Below, piece by piece: positions 22,342-30,258 of a DNA stretch of 64,000 nt. Each line of letters starts with the position of its first letter. The stretch's first letter is position 1. Location of the stretch: assembly GCA_964395095.1 (NCBI GenBank), contig CAYMZZ010000001.1:248001-312000 (forward strand). The letters are read 5' to 3'. Position numbers and translations under genes: made by a program. The notes under the pieces are model-generated. The model saw only the letters and a program-made list of their open reading frames with translations, was not told the DNA's origin and did no database searches. This stretch comes from CAYMZZ01 sp964395095. Lineage in GTDB: Bacteria > Bacteroidota > Bacteroidia > Chitinophagales > Chitinophagaceae.

Positions 22342-22949
22342 AATATGGCTATGGCATAGTTAATATTACAAAGACTATTGGCAAAATAGTGCAAATAACC
22401 AACGGCTTTAGAAAAATTCAGGGAGACGTGATAACCATAAAACCAAAAGGAATTCACGATGGTTGCCACGGAGAAGTAAAGAATAAAGGAAAAACAAATA
22501 ATCAGGTAAGGGCTTCGGATAAGATTGCCCCGTTCTGCGGCCAGTCGCCAGCTAAGGCATTTAATGCTTACCAAAAGAATCACCAACGCATAAATGACAT
22601 TAAAATAACTGGCGTATGCTTCAAAGCGATCGAACAGCAGGAACTCAATACACCAAAGTAATAACAAAACCGCATTAATCCACCAGAATGCTTTTCGTCC
22701 AATCACCCGCCAGCGCCACATCAACCAAAGTATCAGGCTAAACTCGGCGATGCTGTACACGTTGGCGGAATAGGCCGTAAGTGCACGTGGATAAAAATAG
22801 ATGCGCGTAATAATTTCGGTAGCAAATGCTACCCAGCACAAATAAATAAAGGGATGAAAAACCCGGTCCACTTTCCGGTATCGAAAAACTCCCAGGATGG
22901 CGGCCAGGGCGATACTAAAGGCGGAAATTAGTCCCACGATTTCGACCAT
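22302..22949 (-). CDS. Polytopic membrane protein of unknown function
   Basis: A 215-residue protein with six or seven hydrophobic helices and very few charges outside the loops. I do not recognise a family. It lies 3 bases after a 118-residue unknown gene and overlaps the histidine kinase gene by 40 bases, so the three are translated from one mRNA. Because the kinase has only one membrane helix and no sensor domain, this protein could be the sensory subunit; that is inference from the gene order. Confidence 0.75.
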   Translation of the reverse strand: MVEIVGLISAFSIALAAILGVFRYRKVDRVFHPFIYLCWVAFATEIITRIYFYPRALTAYSANVYSIAEFSLILWLMWRWRVIGRKAFWWINAVLLLLWCIEFLLFDRFEAYASYFNVIYALVILLVSIKCLSWRLAAERGNLIRSPYLIICFSFILYFSVATIVNSFWFYGYHVSLNFSKAVGYLHYFANSLCNINYAIAILCMPRKDPFILPY

Positions 22950-22952
22950 ACG

Positions 22953-23309
22953 CTATAAAGCCGGGTTTAGTGGGCAAATAGGTGGACAGGTTGTTCCCTT
23001 TTCAACAATATCAGTATACACTGTATTTTCATCCAATTCGTCTTCTCGGGGGGTAATGATGTCATGTCCTTCCTGGTCGATGGCCACGGCGATCAGCCGC
23101 ACCTGCAGGTCAGGCATCATGCCGTAGTAGAACCGCAGTCCGGCACACCCGGGCTTGGCGAGCAGGGTATCAAAAGCTGCGCGGTCGAATGTTTCGGACA
23201 ATACCAGGATATTCCGCTGTTGATATTCCTGCTTCAGGATGCCCTCCCGGTCATTTTTATAGCGGGTGGTCATGGCTTTGGCTTCCGTAAGGCTGATAAA
23301 GTGGCTCAT
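22953..23309 (-). CDS. Hypothetical protein (118 aa)
   Basis: Function not recognised. A soluble, mixed alpha/beta protein beginning SHFISLTEAKAMTTRYKNDR, with a central FDRAAFDTLLAKPGCAGLRF segment and a proline/cysteine end (TTCPPICPLNP). The start at 23309 is preferred; the longer in-frame start at 23351 would add 14 residues without conserved character. First gene of the three-gene unit that ends with the histidine kinase. Similar small proteins with the SLTEAKAMT start are familiar from Bacteroidota, but without a known role. Confidence 0.7.
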   Translation of the reverse strand: MSHFISLTEAKAMTTRYKNDREGILKQEYQQRNILVLSETFDRAAFDTLLAKPGCAGLRFYYGMMPDLQVRLIAVAIDQEGHDIITPREDELDENTVYTDIVEKGTTCPPICPLNPAL

Positions 23310-23389
23310 GGTCGTGGCTTTTTTAGGTGGAGTAATTCCCGCAAGATGCACTAAAATACCGCCGGTGACTCCCGTATTACTACGCAGGC

Positions 23390-23406
23390 CGGGTACGGGA
23401 TACCCG
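23390..23406. repeat. Short palindrome CGGGTA-CGGGA-TACCCG
   Basis: A perfect 6-base stem with a 5-base loop in the gap between two minus-strand genes; no T-run. Possible member of the dispersed short palindromes. Confidence 0.4.
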
Positions 23407-23463
23407 CAAATGTAGGGGATACTGTTTAAAACAATCGCTATCCTCGCTGAGCATTACCATACA

Positions 23464-23499
23464 TAAAAAAAGGGAACAGCCGGAATGACTGTTCCCTTT
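23464..23499 (-). terminator. Terminator of the lipoprotein gene
   Basis: On the minus strand AAAGGGAACAG and CTGTTCCCTTT enclose a 9-base loop and are followed by TTTTT. It lies 34 bases after the stop of the gene at 23533-23985. Confidence 0.85.
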
Positions 23500-23532
23500 G
23501 CAAATAATTGCCGTGTATGTTCCGGGCAAAAT

Positions 23533-23985
23533 TTACTTTATTCCTACCATCACACCCGACATTTGCTGGGTGGGATTGAACCATTCAAAGCTGTCTTCAT
23601 CGAGAAGAACGATTTGCACGTCGGTGCTGCCACTTCCCCAACTCATACGGTAAGAAGTACTATCAGATCCAATAAACTGCCAGGTCATTTTATTATGGGG
23701 CGCGGTGGGTCCTTCCAACTCATCAAATGCGCCGTTCTGCCAGAACAATGCCCTGGTGTTATTATGGTTTTGCGTGTTGCCACTGCCGCCACGCTGATAT
23801 ACCAGCGTACCGTTTTTGTGCGATGTCGCGTTGATATACACTTCGGTATACGTCCATTGCTTACCCGTCAGCAATTCCATTTGAGTAGGTTCTGCTTCCG
23901 GTGGCGTTACCGGGGGATCATCTTCATCTTTGGTACAACCAAACATTACAAGGGAAAGGGACAAGGCCAGGAAAGTATGCTTCAT
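23533..23985 (-). CDS. Hypothetical lipoprotein (150 aa)
   Basis: The ATG at 23985 starts a clear lipoprotein signal (MKHTFLALSLSLVMFGCTKD, Cys about residue 17), followed by an acidic, proline-rich linker (DEDDPPVTPPEAEP). The mature domain begins LLTGKQWTYTEVYINATSHK and has many aromatic residues and beta strands; it looks like a small lipocalin-like or META-like beta barrel of the type seen in Bacteroidota cell-envelope lipoproteins. I cannot name a family or function. An in-frame upstream start (24081) would precede the signal and is unlikely. Its own terminator follows. Confidence 0.75.
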   Translation of the reverse strand: MKHTFLALSLSLVMFGCTKDEDDPPVTPPEAEPTQMELLTGKQWTYTEVYINATSHKNGTLVYQRGGSGNTQNHNNTRALFWQNGAFDELEGPTAPHNKMTWQFIGSDSTSYRMSWGSGSTDVQIVLLDEDSFEWFNPTQQMSGVMVGIK

Positions 23986-24276
23986 GATTATGCGTTTAGA
24001 ATTGCAATATAATTGTATGATCTCAAAAACGCCAGCATTTAACGAAAAATTGCTTTTGAAAGCAAATATTGGCAACAGCAATACAGCAGATCTCCAGCTC
24101 CACTACTTTGTTGCCTTAGGCAAAGCTTCACTAAAAATCAATCTATCAGTTTCTTATAAAAAGGTACGGTATATATATAACATTTATACCGCATGTAAGT
24201 AAAATGCCAGACCCTATTCATTCCTGTTCGGGAAACAGTCTTCTGGCTGCCTATCCAAATTAAGGGATACCGTAAA

Positions 24277-24351
24277 TTACCGTCTGTTCGCTTCGTGAAT
24301 AATCGATAAACAGGTTAATAAGGAAACGCCGATAATAATGTAAGTTTTCAT
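24277..24351 (-). CDS. Possible 24-residue membrane peptide
   Basis: On the minus strand an ATG opens a short frame that reads as one hydrophobic helix with a basic end (MKTYIIIGVSLLTCLSII, then HEANRR and TAA). Composition and length fit a small membrane peptide or a leader. There is no clear ribosome-binding site or promoter, and such frames arise by chance, so this is only a candidate. Confidence 0.25.
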   Translation of the reverse strand: MKTYIIIGVSLLTCLSIIHEANRR

Positions 24352-24439
24352 CAAAGTCAATTTATAGAGGCAGAATGCACTGAGAAAAATACAGGAACTG
24401 AAATTATGAAAAGAAGAGGTATTCATCACATTCACTAAC

Positions 24440-24509
24440 GGCGCGCCCACCGGCGGCGAGGCAGATTCGAACCGCTGTACGCCCCGCCCGGGCGGGGCTG
24501 CCTAGCCAC
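24440..24509 (-). pseudogene. Degenerate tRNA-Cys copy with palindromic anticodon arm
   Basis: On the minus strand GTGGCTAGGCA (D-arm) and GTACAGCGGTTCGAAT (variable region and T-arm) are identical to the intact tRNA-Cys. Between them, the 17-base anticodon arm is replaced by the perfect palindrome GCCCCGCCCGGGCGGGGC (24481-24498); the GCA anticodon is gone. The acceptor ends are lost and replaced by unrelated sequence containing a second GC-rich inverted repeat (CGCC/GGCG). The copy lies about 100 bases beyond the intact gene and its terminator, same strand. Confidence 0.75.
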
Positions 24510-24528
24510 ACAGCAAAACCTAAAGACA

Positions 24529-24566
24529 GCAACGAACATTCAACCCTAAACTTTCAACCCTAAACT
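24529..24566. repeat. AACCCTAAACTTTC tract
   Basis: CATTCAACCCTAAACTTTCA continues as ACCCTAAACT. Member of the GGTTTAGGGTTTA flavour of the low-complexity tracts, complement orientation, directly next to the tRNA-Cys terminator. Confidence 0.55.
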
Positions 24567-24567
24567 A

Positions 24568-24604
24568 CAAAAGCCGGTTCCGCTAAAAGCGGAACCGGCT
24601 TTTG
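24568..24604 (-). terminator. Terminator of tRNA-Cys
   Basis: CAAAAGCCGGTTCCGC and its exact complement flank a 5-base loop (16-base-pair stem). On the minus strand it starts 6 bases after the tRNA and ends in CTTTTG. Confidence 0.85.
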
Positions 24605-24609
24605 TATCG

Positions 24610-24680
24610 AGGTCCCTAGCGGATTCGAACCGCTGTACGAGCTTTTGCAGAGCTCTGCCTAGCCACTCGGCCAAAGGACC
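24610..24680 (-). tRNA. tRNA-Cys (anticodon GCA)
   Basis: On the minus strand: acceptor GGTCCTT/AGGGACC, D-arm GCCGAGTGGCTAGGC, anticodon stem GAGCT/AGCTC with loop containing GCA, T-arm AGCGG-TTCGAAT-CCGCT, discriminator T. CCA not encoded. A -7 box TATTTTTG (24701-24708) lies 20 bases upstream; the -33 box is weak. Confidence 0.95.
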
Positions 24681-24741
24681 TTTTCTAAAAGAAAGGCTGG
24701 CAAAAATAGGATATTTTCGCTGAAATAAAAGAAAGATTGCC

Positions 24742-25617
24742 ATGGCCCGCATCGCTGAATCGGAACTGATCATCAACGCCCGGGGTGCCGTTTACCACCT
24801 CGACCTGCGGCCGGAGGAACTGGCCGGCACCGTCATCACCGTAGGCGACCCCGACCGGGTAGCCGAAGTCAGCAAATACTTCGACCGGATTGAGCACCGC
24901 TCCCAACACCGCGAGTTCATCAGCCATACCGGCCATGTGGGCCGCAAAAGAATTACCGTGCTTTCTTCCGGTATCGGTCCCGACAATATCGATATTGTTC
25001 TCAATGAGCTCGACGCGCTGGCCAATATTGATTTTGCAACCCGCACCGTAAAACCCCGGCTAAGCCCCCTGCAAATTATCCGGCTGGGAACTTCGGGGTC
25101 GCTGCAGGCCGATATTCCCGTAGATAGCTTCGTGGCCAGCACCCACGGACTGGGAATTGATAATCTTCTGCATTTTTACCGGCACGAACAAACCGAGGAA
25201 GACAATCTGCTCCTGCAATCCTTTATCGCCCATACGCAGATTACGGGCCCCATGAGTCAGCCTTATATTCATGGCGCTTCCTCCCATTTGCTCAAACATT
25301 TTGTGGAAGGTTTTCACCAGGGTATCACGGTTACCTGTCCGGGCTTCTATGGTCCGCAGGGCCGGGTACTGCGGTTAGGCGTGCAAAATCCCGGACTAAT
25401 TAACCGGCTCACTGATTTCCGCTTTGGCCCTCACCGCATTAGCAATTTTGAGATGGAAACTTCCGCCATTTATGGCCTCGGTAAATTGCTGGGGCACCAG
25501 TGCCTGGCGCTGAACGCCATTGTTGCCAACCGGGTGAACCAAACTTTTTCCAAAGACGGAAAGGCGGCTGTGGAGGGGTTGATCAAAAAATTCATCGAAA
25601 AAGTGGAAAAGCTCTGA
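24742..25617 (+). CDS. Nucleoside phosphorylase
   Basis: A 291-residue member of the PNP/UDP phosphorylase family. GTVITVGDPDRVAEVSKYFD gives the phosphate-binding GDPxR, followed by SSGIGPDN, the phosphate/ribose loop RLGTSGSLQ and, near the end, FEMETSAIYGLGKLLGHQCL with the Met-Glu ribose-binding pair. Such enzymes split uridine or purine nucleosides with phosphate for salvage in the cytoplasm. The closest type by motif is uridine phosphorylase, but base specificity cannot be settled by eye. The dapF gene starts 66 bases downstream. Confidence 0.9.
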   Translation: MARIAESELIINARGAVYHLDLRPEELAGTVITVGDPDRVAEVSKYFDRIEHRSQHREFISHTGHVGRKRITVLSSGIGPDNIDIVLNELDALANIDFATRTVKPRLSPLQIIRLGTSGSLQADIPVDSFVASTHGLGIDNLLHFYRHEQTEEDNLLLQSFIAHTQITGPMSQPYIHGASSHLLKHFVEGFHQGITVTCPGFYGPQGRVLRLGVQNPGLINRLTDFRFGPHRISNFEMETSAIYGLGKLLGHQCLALNAIVANRVNQTFSKDGKAAVEGLIKKFIEKVEKL

Positions 25618-25683
25618 GCCTTTATGGCCCGATGGACGTTTACCCCGCCGGATTGCCTTAATTTTGCTGGCTCCGGAAAAATT

Positions 25684-26463
25684 ATGCGTATCGAATTTGT
25701 AAAATACCAGGGTACAGGAAACGACTTTGTAATTGTGGACAACCGCGATGGTCGTTATAATGGCATTGATGAAGACCGCATCCGTCGTATCTGCGACCGC
25801 CGCTTTGGCGTGGGCGCCGATGGTTTCATGCTGTTGAATACGCGCGAGGGATATGACTTTGAAATGCGCTACCATAATGCGGACGGGCGCGAAGGCAGCA
25901 TGTGTGGCAATGGCGGGCGCTGTATTGTGAAGTTTGCCTACCACCTGGGTATTCATCGCCAGGAATATCGCTTTATGGCCATCGATGGTGAACATGAGGC
26001 CGAAATTGATATGGAAGGGATGGTAAGCCTGCGCATGAAAGATGTGGACCGTATCCGCAAAGTACATGGCGATTTTGTACTCGACACCGGCTCTCCCCAC
26101 TATGTGAAACTGGTGAACGATGTAATGGACCTCGATGTGTATAAAAAAGGCCGCGATATACGCTATAGCAAAACCTATGAGCAGGAAGGCATCAACGTCA
26201 ACTTTGTAGAGCAGGCCGGTGACCACGAAATTATAGTCCGCACTTATGAGCGGGGAGTGGAAGATGAAACCTATTCCTGCGGCACCGGCGTTACAGCATC
26301 GGCACTGGTATGCTACCATAATGAAAATGGCTACAACGAAGTGCAGGTGAGAACGCTGGGCGGGTCGCTGAGCGTGGAGTTTGACCGGCTGGATGAGGAA
26401 AAATATATCAATATCTGGCTAAGCGGACCCGCCGAAAAAGTGTTCGAAGGCATCATTCCATAA
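25684..26463 (+). CDS. dapF: Diaminopimelate epimerase
   Basis: A 259-residue DapF. It converts LL- to meso-diaminopimelate for lysine and peptidoglycan synthesis, without cofactor. Both catalytic cysteines are present: Cys74 in SMCGNGGRC and Cys199 in ETYSCGTGVTASA. The start MRIEFVKYQGTGNDFVIVDN is that of the family, so 25684 is the start; an ATG 60 bases earlier in frame is not needed. Normal length for the family. Confidence 0.96.
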   Translation: MRIEFVKYQGTGNDFVIVDNRDGRYNGIDEDRIRRICDRRFGVGADGFMLLNTREGYDFEMRYHNADGREGSMCGNGGRCIVKFAYHLGIHRQEYRFMAIDGEHEAEIDMEGMVSLRMKDVDRIRKVHGDFVLDTGSPHYVKLVNDVMDLDVYKKGRDIRYSKTYEQEGINVNFVEQAGDHEIIVRTYERGVEDETYSCGTGVTASALVCYHNENGYNEVQVRTLGGSLSVEFDRLDEEKYINIWLSGPAEKVFEGIIP

Positions 26464-26480
26464 ATCAACCCCATCAACGA

Positions 26481-27419
26481 TTGATCCAGTATTTCCGCAA
26501 TATCGACCACCGCACAGTGGAAGTAGACAAACACCAGGAAGCGGCCTGGATCAATGTGCTTCCCCCTCTGAAGCAGGAGGAATTTTCGGAATTGTCGAAC
26601 GGTTTGGAAATCCCCATCGATTTCCTGACCGACTCCCTTGATATAGATGAGCGCAGCCGCTTTGAAAAGGAAGACAATGTAAAGCTGATCGTCATCAAGA
26701 CGCCCACCGAGAATAACTCCTTCAACGACAGCGATGCCTATTATATCACCATTCCCATCTGTATTATTCTAACGCATAACCAGATTGTAACGGTGAATTC
26801 GTTTGAAAATACCGCCATCAAGAAATTCCTGAATACTTTTCAGAACCGGAATGCCGATAAGAAGAATATGATGGTGTTGAAGGTATTTGAGAAAGTGGTG
26901 CAGAACTTCATGGAACACCTCAAGGAAATCAACCAGCGAAGGAATGTGTTTGAGCAGAAGCTCTATGACTCAAGCCGGAATGAGTACCTGCTGGAGCTGA
27001 TGCGGATCCAGAAAAGCCTGGTTTATTTTGTTACCGCGCTTCGCTCGAATGAACTCTTGTTTATGAAGCTGGAGCGGACCAATTTTTTGGGCTTGAATGA
27101 GGAAGAACGAGAAATTTTGGATGACCTGATAGTCGACAATTCGCAGGCCCTCGAAATGGCCAATATCTACGCGAATATCCTCAGCAGCACCCTGGATGCT
27201 TTTGCCAGCATCATCGCGAATAACCAGAACCAGGTATTGAAAAGACTGTCGGTAATTACCATTGTACTCACTTTCCCCGTGTTGATCGCCAGTATTTTTG
27301 GCATGAATGTTCCCAATGGATTTGAAAATTCCTCTTATGCCTTTTACCTGGTAGTATTGTTGTCGCTGGTGATTGCCCTGGTAATCGGCTGGTTATTCCT
27401 CCGCAAAAAAATAATCTGA
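26481..27419 (+). CDS. CorA-type magnesium/cobalt transporter
   Basis: A 312-residue CorA-like channel. A large cytoplasmic N-terminal domain (residues 1-245, including long helices) is followed by two membrane helices; the selectivity motif GMN is seen at the end of helix 1 (ASIFGMNVPNG), and the chain ends with basic residues RKKII. The likely start is TTG 26481, since no ATG precedes the conserved region. It lies 17 bases after dapF and 8 bases before a Nudix gene, so these may be one transcription unit, though their functions are unrelated. Confidence 0.93.
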   Translation: MIQYFRNIDHRTVEVDKHQEAAWINVLPPLKQEEFSELSNGLEIPIDFLTDSLDIDERSRFEKEDNVKLIVIKTPTENNSFNDSDAYYITIPICIILTHNQIVTVNSFENTAIKKFLNTFQNRNADKKNMMVLKVFEKVVQNFMEHLKEINQRRNVFEQKLYDSSRNEYLLELMRIQKSLVYFVTALRSNELLFMKLERTNFLGLNEEEREILDDLIVDNSQALEMANIYANILSSTLDAFASIIANNQNQVLKRLSVITIVLTFPVLIASIFGMNVPNGFENSSYAFYLVVLLSLVIALVIGWLFLRKKII

Positions 27420-27427
27420 CCCCTCTC

Positions 27428-27895
27428 ATGCAAAGTATAACAATCCGGGTTTATGGCATTTTATTATCAGAAGAATACAAAGTGCTGGTTAGTGATGAAT
27501 ATATCCGGGGAGGATATTATACCAAATTTCCGGGTGGCGGGCTGGAGCCGGGTGAAGGTACCCGGGATTGCCTGAAGCGTGAGTTTAGGGAAGAAATGAA
27601 CCTGGCCGTGGAAGTGAGGGATCATATCTATACTACCGATTTTTATCAGCCTTCCGCGTTTCGGCCCAATCAACAGATTATTTCCATTTATTATTATGTG
27701 CAGCCGCTGGAGCCGATTGCGGTGCCCTTGCGCGAGAAAGAATTTGACTTTGACGAGCAGCAACTGGAGGCCTACCGGCAAACGGGTGAAACGGAAACTT
27801 TCCGCTTCATCGATTGGATTCATTTTTCAGAACATTCCGTTACCCTGCCCATCGATAAGCTGGTAGCACGCATGATAAAAGAGGCCCGCCCCTGA
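27428..27895 (+). CDS. Nudix hydrolase
   Basis: A 155-residue protein with a complete Nudix box, GGGLEPGEGTRDCLKREF followed by REEMNL, matching Gx5Ex7REUxEExGU apart from Asn near the end. Nudix enzymes cleave nucleoside diphosphates linked to another group. The substrate is not apparent. It follows the CorA gene closely. Confidence 0.92.
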   Translation: MQSITIRVYGILLSEEYKVLVSDEYIRGGYYTKFPGGGLEPGEGTRDCLKREFREEMNLAVEVRDHIYTTDFYQPSAFRPNQQIISIYYYVQPLEPIAVPLREKEFDFDEQQLEAYRQTGETETFRFIDWIHFSEHSVTLPIDKLVARMIKEARP

Positions 27896-28014
27896 AAATG
27901 CGACGGACCAGTACCCTTTTGCTTTCCCCCGACAAAAGATGCCAGCGTAAAGCTGATAAGTTCTGGCCAGCAGGGCAATAGGTAGATCTACGTAACTTAT
28001 GCACAGCTTAGGCA

Positions 28015-28044
28015 CAAAAAAAGGAAGGGATAGAAATCCCTTCC
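28015..28044 (-). terminator. Minus-strand terminator
   Basis: GGAAGGGAT, loop, ATCCCTTCC, followed on the minus strand by TTTTTTTGTG. It lies in the 292-base gap between the convergent Nudix and LytTR genes, the second of two hairpins behind the LytTR gene. Confidence 0.75.
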
Positions 28045-28145
28045 GGACAGTTTAGAAACTGCCATGAGAAAGCTCTTTTGCAATGACGGCTGGATGCCTG
28101 GCCGTTTGGAGTGGCGGTGAAAAAGCTGGCCGCAAAACCATCATC

Positions 28146-28170
28146 GAAAAAGAGCAGCCTTACGGCTGCC
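28146..28170 (-). terminator. Terminator of the LytTR gene
   Basis: On the minus strand GCAGCC-GTAA-GGCTGC is followed by TCTTTTTC, 18 bases after the LytTR stop codon. Confidence 0.75.
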
Positions 28171-28187
28171 CGGCTCAAAAAGAGACC

Positions 28188-28592
28188 CTAACCAAAATGG
28201 CGCTGCTCCGGTGGCGTATCGGTCAGGACGGGGTTCATGGATGATAACAACTTCTTTTGCTCCTGCACAAATAACTGAATGCGTGCCTCCAATTCCTTCT
28301 TACATCCTTCGCCAAAAGAAAATTTCTTGCCTTCGAGCGTAATGCCTTCCTTGTCGTAGGAAACAATACGGTGTATGGGAACGATGGTGCCGCGATTGAT
28401 TCTCGTAAACATATTTTCAGGCAGCATTCTTATGCACTGTTTCATGGTCATGGGTGTGAGATAGGTACCTACCTCAGTGTATATCTTGATATAATTAGCC
28501 AGAGATTCCACATAGATAATCTCCAGGATATTGATCCGGACATTCTTCCTGCCTACTCGGATAAACACATAGGGCTGAATCAACATGGTCAT
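28188..28592 (-). CDS. Stand-alone LytTR DNA-binding protein
   Basis: A 134-residue protein consisting almost only of a LytTR domain: FIRVGRKNVRINILEIIYVE, then YIKIYTEVGTYLTPMTMKQC, then FTRINRGTIVPIHRIVSYDK. The usual receiver domain in front is absent, and no LytS-type kinase is nearby. It probably binds DNA as a direct regulator, or is controlled by level or by an unlinked partner. The 28-residue C-terminal tail (QEQKKLLSSMNPVLTDTPPE) is outside the domain. Confidence 0.88.
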   Translation of the reverse strand: MTMLIQPYVFIRVGRKNVRINILEIIYVESLANYIKIYTEVGTYLTPMTMKQCIRMLPENMFTRINRGTIVPIHRIVSYDKEGITLEGKKFSFGEGCKKELEARIQLFVQEQKKLLSSMNPVLTDTPPEQRHFG

Positions 28593-29235
28593 AGGCGGTT
28601 AAGGTTAGTAAATGCTCGTGCCGATCCTGTAGCTTTTACAGTCAGCTTTAACAATAAGTATGACGCGGTTTAATTTGCAGGAAAAAGTCTATGCCTCTCC
28701 TTCACTATTCAGGTTGAGTGACGTGGGCTGCGATGTGTGCGGGATGATTTTCAGTAGCAATTTAGACCATGAATTTACTTAAAATAATTTCCAGTACACG
28801 AAAGCCACGAACAAAATGATCAACCACCACTACTACCGGACAAAGCCGGTTTTCGTCCTTCTCGCCAATAAGGGGGGATGGTGGAAACCACCCCCCACAG
28901 GGTATTACAAGAAACAGATCGCCAGTTGCAATTCTCCGATTTAAACAAGGGGGGAAGCAAAAACCTCCCCCGGCCTAAGAGAATATTCCGCACAGGGCTG
29001 TGGTGAAAACCGGGTCCAAGATAGAAGAACAAACGGTTGTTTTAGAGAACATTACACAGGAGCATGCACTAAGATGATAAAGCCGCAAAACAAGGGGAAG
29101 AAGCGGGTTTTGCGGGTGTGGATATTTGCTATACCACCTCCATCAATTCGGTATACCGGAGATGCAGCGGAGAAAAAGCAGCACCTGGCGGGGTCATTCG
29201 CGGCAAAATGCAAATGGCTTATATTGCCGCCTGTT
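28593..29235. other. Long non-coding stretch with GC-rich hairpins
   Basis: No convincing gene in 643 bases. Structure is visible between about 28838 and 29005: ACCGGACAAAGCCGGTTTT (hairpin), GGGGGGATGGTGGAAACCAC with CCCCC (hairpin), AAGGGGGGAAGCAAAAACCT with CCCCCGG (hairpin), and GGTGAAAACCGGGTCC, which could pair with the first. A 60-residue in-frame extension of the downstream gene (from 29074) is open but rich in basic residues and unlike the family, so I treat it as non-coding. Divergent from the LytTR gene, so promoters for both sides should lie here, but none is clear. Confidence 0.5.
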
Positions 29236-30258
29236 ATGGATTCCATTACCCAAATAGCCCTGGGTGCCTGCGTGGCCGATGCTTATTTCAAGAAGGGATT
29301 TGGTAAAAAAGCCATGCTTTGGGGCGCTATGGCCCAGAGCTTACCCGATATAGATTTTATCGCCGGCTTCTGGATGGGCACTGCGGAAGAATTGCTGGCG
29401 CATCGCGGCTTTACCCACTCCATTCTTTTCGCCCTGCTGATGAGTCCTGCCCTGGCCCTGCTTGCCTTCCAGGTGCACCGCCCACGAAATATTACCTTCC
29501 GGAGCTGGGTATATTTTTTCCTGATTGAAATTGGCCTGCATCTGTTTCTGGATGGTTTCAATAATTATGGCGTAGGCTGGCTCGAACCGTTCAGCCACCA
29601 GCGCTTTTCTATTAATGCCATCTATGTTGCCGATCCATTTTTCTCCCTCATGCCCATCATCGCGGCAATCGTGCTTTGGCGAAAATCAGCTTTTGATCCG
29701 CGGCGCCGTCGCTGGTGGAAACTGGGCCTGCTGGTTCCCGCCATCTATTTACTTTACTGCGGGCTCAACAAATGGAAAATAGACCGCGAAACCAGGCAGA
29801 TACTGGCCCGCCAGGAGATTCCCTATACCCGCTACTTCACCACCCCCGCCCCGCTCAACAACTGGCTCTGGTACGTGGTTGCCGGCAACGACAGCGGCTA
29901 TCATGTTGGATTCCGTTCTGTATTCGATTCCAAAAAAGAAATACAATTTCAATATTTTCCCCGCAACGATCAATTATTGCAGCCCGTACTAAACCACGAA
30001 GACCTGCACCGGTTGATCCGCTTCTCGCAAAATTTCTACACCATTGAAAAATGGAGAGACACCCTTGTGTTCAATGACCTTCGCTTTGGGCAAATTACAG
30101 GCTGGGATTCACCACGCGGACATTTTGTGTTTCATTACTACCTGCAACACCCCGATTCCCTGTCGCTCGACAATGACCTGGTAGTGCAGCGGGGAAGGTT
30201 TGAAAACTGGAACTGGCAAACGGCGGGAGCGTTGTTTAGGAGAATTTGGGGAAATTAA
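29236..30258 (+). CDS. YdjM/DUF457-type membrane metal-dependent hydrolase
   Basis: A 340-residue protein. The start MDSITQIALGACVADAYFKK is typical of the family, so ATG 29236 is chosen. The metal-ligand-like motifs SLPDIDFIAG and HRGFTHSILF are present, followed by about four membrane helices (to residue 190) and a C-terminal domain of 150 residues with strands and FRSVFDSKKEIQFQYFPRND. The family is membrane-bound and called metal-dependent hydrolase by similarity; its true substrate is not established. The gene is followed by a low-complexity inverted tract. Confidence 0.88.
   Translation: MDSITQIALGACVADAYFKKGFGKKAMLWGAMAQSLPDIDFIAGFWMGTAEELLAHRGFTHSILFALLMSPALALLAFQVHRPRNITFRSWVYFFLIEIGLHLFLDGFNNYGVGWLEPFSHQRFSINAIYVADPFFSLMPIIAAIVLWRKSAFDPRRRRWWKLGLLVPAIYLLYCGLNKWKIDRETRQILARQEIPYTRYFTTPAPLNNWLWYVVAGNDSGYHVGFRSVFDSKKEIQFQYFPRNDQLLQPVLNHEDLHRLIRFSQNFYTIEKWRDTLVFNDLRFGQITGWDSPRGHFVFHYYLQHPDSLSLDNDLVVQRGRFENWNWQTAGALFRRIWGN

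Noticed and set aside
28820..29032. 70-residue minus-strand open frame in the hairpin region
   Set aside because: Its sequence is the translation of G/C-run hairpins, with no start signals or known domain.
29074..29235. N-terminal extension of the YdjM-like protein from an earlier ATG
   Set aside because: The 54 added residues are basic and unlike the family, whose conserved start is MDSITQ at 29236.
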